NCBI GenBank assembly: GCA_910585855.1
Contig: CAJUGZ010000260.1
Coordinates: 1-6,139 of the forward strand
Direction of reading: 5' to 3'
From: an uncultured Lachnospiraceae bacterium
GTDB taxonomy: Bacteria; Bacillota_A; Clostridia; Lachnospirales; Lachnospiraceae
DNA: 6,139 bases
The notes under the pieces are model-generated. The model worked only from the letters and a program-made list of their open reading frames with translations. It made no database searches and was not told the origin of the DNA. Numbering within the stretch: the first letter of the stretch is position 1; every line of letters starts with the position of its first letter. Below, piece after piece: positions 6,109 through 6,139 of the stretch. A program made the position numbers and the translations under genes.

Positions 6109-6139
6109 GAGGATAGGAAAGAGGATGTTTTATGGCTGG

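Larger units (their letters stand above)
5874..6139 (+). repeat. Structured dispersed repeat, copy C (3' end cut by window edge)
   Basis: It starts with tttggagat, as copy B does, and shares the core ggctttcaccggac.ccagaggcggttt (5910-5936), the gttagaa and acttctg blocks (6014-6034), and the 85-base hairpin/box/tail block with copy A (6051-6135). Between the core and the gttagaa block it is about 40 bases longer than B and largely unlike it. Other stems visible here are GCCAG/CTGGC (5896-5900 with 5907-5911) and TCTTAG/CTAAGA (6023-6028 with 6045-6050). It lies in the same orientation as copy A, so A and C form direct repeats around the four-gene cassette. No convincing protein is encoded in this stretch. 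Confidence 0.78.

Overview
The window looks like a low-GC Gram-positive (Firmicutes) chromosome segment, most likely from a Clostridia/Lachnospiraceae-type gut bacterium. The grounds are AT-rich coding sequence, strong GGAGG ribosome binding sites, a GHKL-type sensor kinase paired with a LytTR response regulator, and a tandem pair of fused membrane/ATPase ABC exporters. The family-level placement is inference from this gene content, not from a marker gene.

All four protein genes lie on the minus strand, so they read from right to left. First comes a two-gene regulatory operon: a LytTR response regulator (5078-5779), then a short GHKL histidine kinase (4324-5061) with one membrane helix and no sensor domain. 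A hairpin-plus-T-run terminator (4270-4320) closes it. Directly behind the terminator is an extended -10 promoter (4251-4259) and an unusually long leader of about 155 bases (4089-4243). Two half-exporter genes follow (2166-4088 and 353-2173) that overlap by 8 bases and probably form a heterodimer. The simplest reading is that the two-component system controls the exporter. No substrate peptide or modifying enzyme is visible, so the exported compound, or the drug or antimicrobial peptide expelled, is unknown.

The four-gene cassette is flanked by copies of a structured, non-coding-looking repeat. Copy A (1-149, plus strand, cut by the window edge) and copy B (about 151-345, minus strand) meet tail to tail on the left. 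Copy C (about 5874-6139, plus strand, cut by the window edge) lies on the right. A and C share an ungapped 85-base block (76 identities by hand) holding a 17-bp hairpin in which two base pairs change in a compensatory way between copies. After it come an invariant 17-base box that forms a second hairpin and a purine-rich tail ending in ATG. I do not recognise this element as a named family. It is the most interesting part of the window and could be a dispersed structured RNA, a non-autonomous mobile element, or a palindromic recombination site flanking a cargo cassette.
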